From the NCBI RefSeq assembly GCF_004354015.1, contig NZ_SMRU01000010.1, forward strand, positions 1-64,000: a stretch of DNA of 64,000 nucleotides, read 5' to 3'. Numbering within the stretch: position 1 is the stretch's first letter; every line of letters starts with the position of its first letter. Below are positions 62,172 through 64,000 of this stretch, in pieces. The position numbers and the translations under genes are program-made. The DNA is from Arthrobacter terricola (lineage in GTDB: Bacteria > Actinomycetota > Actinomycetes > Actinomycetales > Micrococcaceae). The notes beneath the pieces were generated by a model. It saw only the letters and a program-made list of their open reading frames with translations, made no database searches and was not told the origin of the DNA.

Positions 62172-62972
62172 TTGAGTTCGATTATTACCGGTGAGGCCGT
62201 GGTCCTTGAGCTGCGGCCCGCCTCGTTCGGGGCGCGGGCCCTGGGGCTCATGCTCGATGTCCTGGTGCATGTTGTGCTGTTGTTCGGCCTGTTGTTGCTC
62301 CTCAGCGCAGTGGCGCCCGATCTCGACGACGCCGCTGTCCGGGCCTGGAGCTTGTTCCTCGTGGTGCTGTGCCTGGTACTGGTTCCGGTGGCGGTTGAGA
62401 CGCTCACCCGGGGACGTTCGCTCGGCAAGCTGGCTGTGGGGCTCAGGATCGTGCGCGACGACGGCGGAGCCATCCGTTTCCGCCACGCTCTGATCCGCGG
62501 CCTCATCGGATTCGTGGAGATTTACGCGACGTTCGGTGGACTCGCCATCGCCGTGGCTTTGTTCAACGGCAAGGCGAAGCGGCTCGGAGACGTTGTGGCG
62601 GGCTGCTATTCGCTCAGGCAGCGCGTTCCCACAGAGCGCAAGGTCCTTCCTTACACTCCGCCGCACCTTCAAGGCTGGGTTGCCCTCGCGGACATCGGCC
62701 GGGTTCCGGACGGCACCGCACGGCGGGCGTCCCAATTCACCCAGCAGGCGTACCGGATGGCACCGGAATCACGCATCCGCATGGCCGCTTCGCTTGCGAG
62801 CGAGTTGGCGTCGTACGTCGCCCCGCCACCGCCGCCCGGAACAACGCCGGAAGACTATTTGCAGGCAGTCTTGTGCGAAAGGCGCAACCGCGACCTCGAC
62901 AGGCTGCGACGCGCTGAACAGCGGAGCGCCGCCGTCGGAGAACGGCTCAACAAGCTTCCGTTCACCGGCTAG
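62172..62972 (+). CDS. RDD-family membrane protein (266 aa)
   Basis: TTG at 62172, just after a GGGGGCGG stretch, matches the usual start (LSSIITGEAVVLELRPA). The RDD domain has three membrane helices: FGARALGLMLDVLVHVVLL carries the Arg and Asp residues, and ETLTRGRSLGKLAVGLRIVRDDGG is a hallmark segment. The C-terminal 100 residues are cytoplasmic, basic and contain a Pro-rich patch (PPPPPG). RDD proteins may be ion antiporters; the function here is not known. Confidence 0.85.
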   Translation: MSSIITGEAVVLELRPASFGARALGLMLDVLVHVVLLFGLLLLLSAVAPDLDDAAVRAWSLFLVVLCLVLVPVAVETLTRGRSLGKLAVGLRIVRDDGGAIRFRHALIRGLIGFVEIYATFGGLAIAVALFNGKAKRLGDVVAGCYSLRQRVPTERKVLPYTPPHLQGWVALADIGRVPDGTARRASQFTQQAYRMAPESRIRMAASLASELASYVAPPPPPGTTPEDYLQAVLCERRNRDLDRLRRAEQRSAAVGERLNKLPFTG

Positions 62973-62979
62973 GCGAGTT

Positions 62980-63942
62980 TCAGCGCTTGGCATAGTCGGC
63001 CCAAGCGATGTTCCAATCGCCGAAGCCTTCCAACGGTTCCACCACGGGAGCGCCGGTATTGAGCACCTGAACGAGGTCGCCGGTTTCCATCGTGTTGAAG
63101 AACCAGGCAGCGTCCGCAGGGAGAAGGCCGACACAGCCATGCGAAACGTTGAACGAGCCAACGGCCCCGTAAGCGGACGGAAGCGCCTGGTGCACGTAGA
63201 CGCCCGAGTTGGTGAGCCGGTTCGCGTGTTCCACGACGAGCGGCTCGTAGTATCCTTTGTCGCCGGGTTTGAGGCCGATGCTTCCGGCATTGAACTGCGA
63301 GTAGCGTTCCTGTTCCATGATGACGGCATAGCCGGTGGGCGAAAGCCAGTCCGCGCTCCCAAGGGTCACCGGGGCAGTCTTGGCGAGGGCGCCGTCGATA
63401 TACACGCTCATTGTCTTGGTGTGGTCGTCCACCACTGCAACCCGCTGCGGGCCGGTGGTGAACGAGGCCTTGATGGTCGCGTTTCCGATCATGCCGTTCT
63501 CCACCGTGATCGCGGTCCCGGAGGCCCAGAACTTCTCCGGCCGGATGCGTACCTTCTGGTCCGAGTACCACCGCCACGCCACGTCCTGGCCCGACGAAAC
63601 GCTGATTATAAAGGCCCGTTCCATGGCGGCTTTGTCCGCCACCGGTTCGCTGAAGGTAATCTCGATCGGCTGGCCCGAACCCATTGATGAACCATTGCGG
63701 GGAAAGATGACGGCAGTTGCCTCGTAGGCGCCGTCCACCGGCGTAATACCGGGTTCAACGACCTTCACGACGGCGGAGGCGAGCCCTGCTTCGGTCCGTT
63801 GCGGCGTCCCCGCTTCCGATTCGACGACGATGCGAAGCCAGCTTGGCGCACTGCTGACGCCGATACCTCCCGCTGCTACTCCGGCACAGATTCCGATGAT
63901 TCCAAGAATCTTCCCGATCCTGCGTTTTCCCTGCAACGGCAT
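62980..63942 (-). CDS. L,D-transpeptidase with Ig-like domain (320 aa)
   Basis: Makes 3-3 crosslinks in peptidoglycan. An N-terminal membrane/signal segment (ILGIIGICAGVAAGGIGVSS), an Ig-like region (PIEITFSEPVADKAAMERAF) and the YkuD catalytic domain: VYVHQALPSAYGAVGSFNVSHGCVGL, with Cys in SHGC, where the usual following Arg is Gly; Asn is also seen there in mycobacterial enzymes. Two domains of this type match LdtMt2-like proteins. It converges with the RDD gene. Confidence 0.92.
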   Translation of the reverse strand: MPLQGKRRIGKILGIIGICAGVAAGGIGVSSAPSWLRIVVESEAGTPQRTEAGLASAVVKVVEPGITPVDGAYEATAVIFPRNGSSMGSGQPIEITFSEPVADKAAMERAFIISVSSGQDVAWRWYSDQKVRIRPEKFWASGTAITVENGMIGNATIKASFTTGPQRVAVVDDHTKTMSVYIDGALAKTAPVTLGSADWLSPTGYAVIMEQERYSQFNAGSIGLKPGDKGYYEPLVVEHANRLTNSGVYVHQALPSAYGAVGSFNVSHGCVGLLPADAAWFFNTMETGDLVQVLNTGAPVVEPLEGFGDWNIAWADYAKR

Positions 63943-64000
63943 AGCGCGTCCACATCCCCCAGTAGATTGCCGACCCCCAAGACCGACCGGTCAAGTCTAG

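Noticed and set aside
1..64000. CRISPR arrays, insertion sequences, rRNA genes or prophage modules
   Set aside because: No regularly spaced identical repeats with unique spacers, no transposase or integrase motifs and no rRNA sequence were seen.

Overview
The window looks like a chromosomal segment of a GC-rich actinobacterium, most likely Arthrobacter or a close relative in the Micrococcaceae. The basis is family-level recognition: a 13E12-type DUF222 protein, DUF2505, TIGR01906 and SpoIIM/RDD membrane proteins, protein O-mannosyltransferase, an RpfB-type resuscitation factor, and the order tatD-rpfB-rsmA-ispE-ABC-F and tRNA-Gln-glmU-prs-rplY-pth. I see no insertion sequence, phage gene, rRNA or CRISPR array.

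Layout. 1-1745: the 5' part of a DUF222 gene (minus strand, running off the window), followed by six decayed tandem copies of its own start region. 2148-5556: four overlapping or closely spaced genes for exported surface proteins, three with SipW-type signal peptides. 5573-14859: mfd with a YdjM-like gene, a collapsed SDR pseudogene, DUF2505, nhaA, small membrane ORFs and sufS-sufU. 15005-38853: a 24-kb accessory block combining five very large (about 880-940 residue) ATPase/LuxR regulators with exopolysaccharide-type genes: a processive family-2 glycosyltransferase, a deacetylase-like protein, a GH18-like protein, a nucleotide-sugar dehydrogenase, a nucleotide-sugar epimerase and two paralogous secreted barrel-like proteins. 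39025-43144: pth, rplY, prs, glmU and tRNA-Gln. 43331-50201: a TetR regulator, an ABC-F ATPase, ispE, rsmA, rpfB and tatD. 50324-63942: a MoxR-DUF58-transglutaminase operon, gabD, rsmI, a protein mannosyltransferase, membrane proteins and an L,D-transpeptidase.

The most interesting part is the regulator/exopolysaccharide block. Four of the giant regulators lie in tandem (27700-38853) and the fifth at 15005-17659. A promoter element, GTAG-N3-CCACTC followed after 21 bases by an A/T-containing -10-like hexamer, occurs at four promoters: regulator 1, the regulator 3-2 pair, the deacetylase/glycosyltransferase operon and the nucleotide-sugar dehydrogenase operon. This suggests that the regulators and the polysaccharide genes form one regulon. 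The dehydrogenase operon also has a leader of about 265 bases containing an intrinsic terminator (11-bp stem and seven U) just before its ribosome binding site, which suggests transcription attenuation. Two of the five regulators have lost the Walker A lysine and a third has an eroded Walker B, so the set may divide the work between ATP-binding and non-binding members.

Limits: all functions come from reading translated sequence and motifs by eye. No similarity search or structure prediction was run. Start codons were chosen from ribosome binding sites and family expectation.
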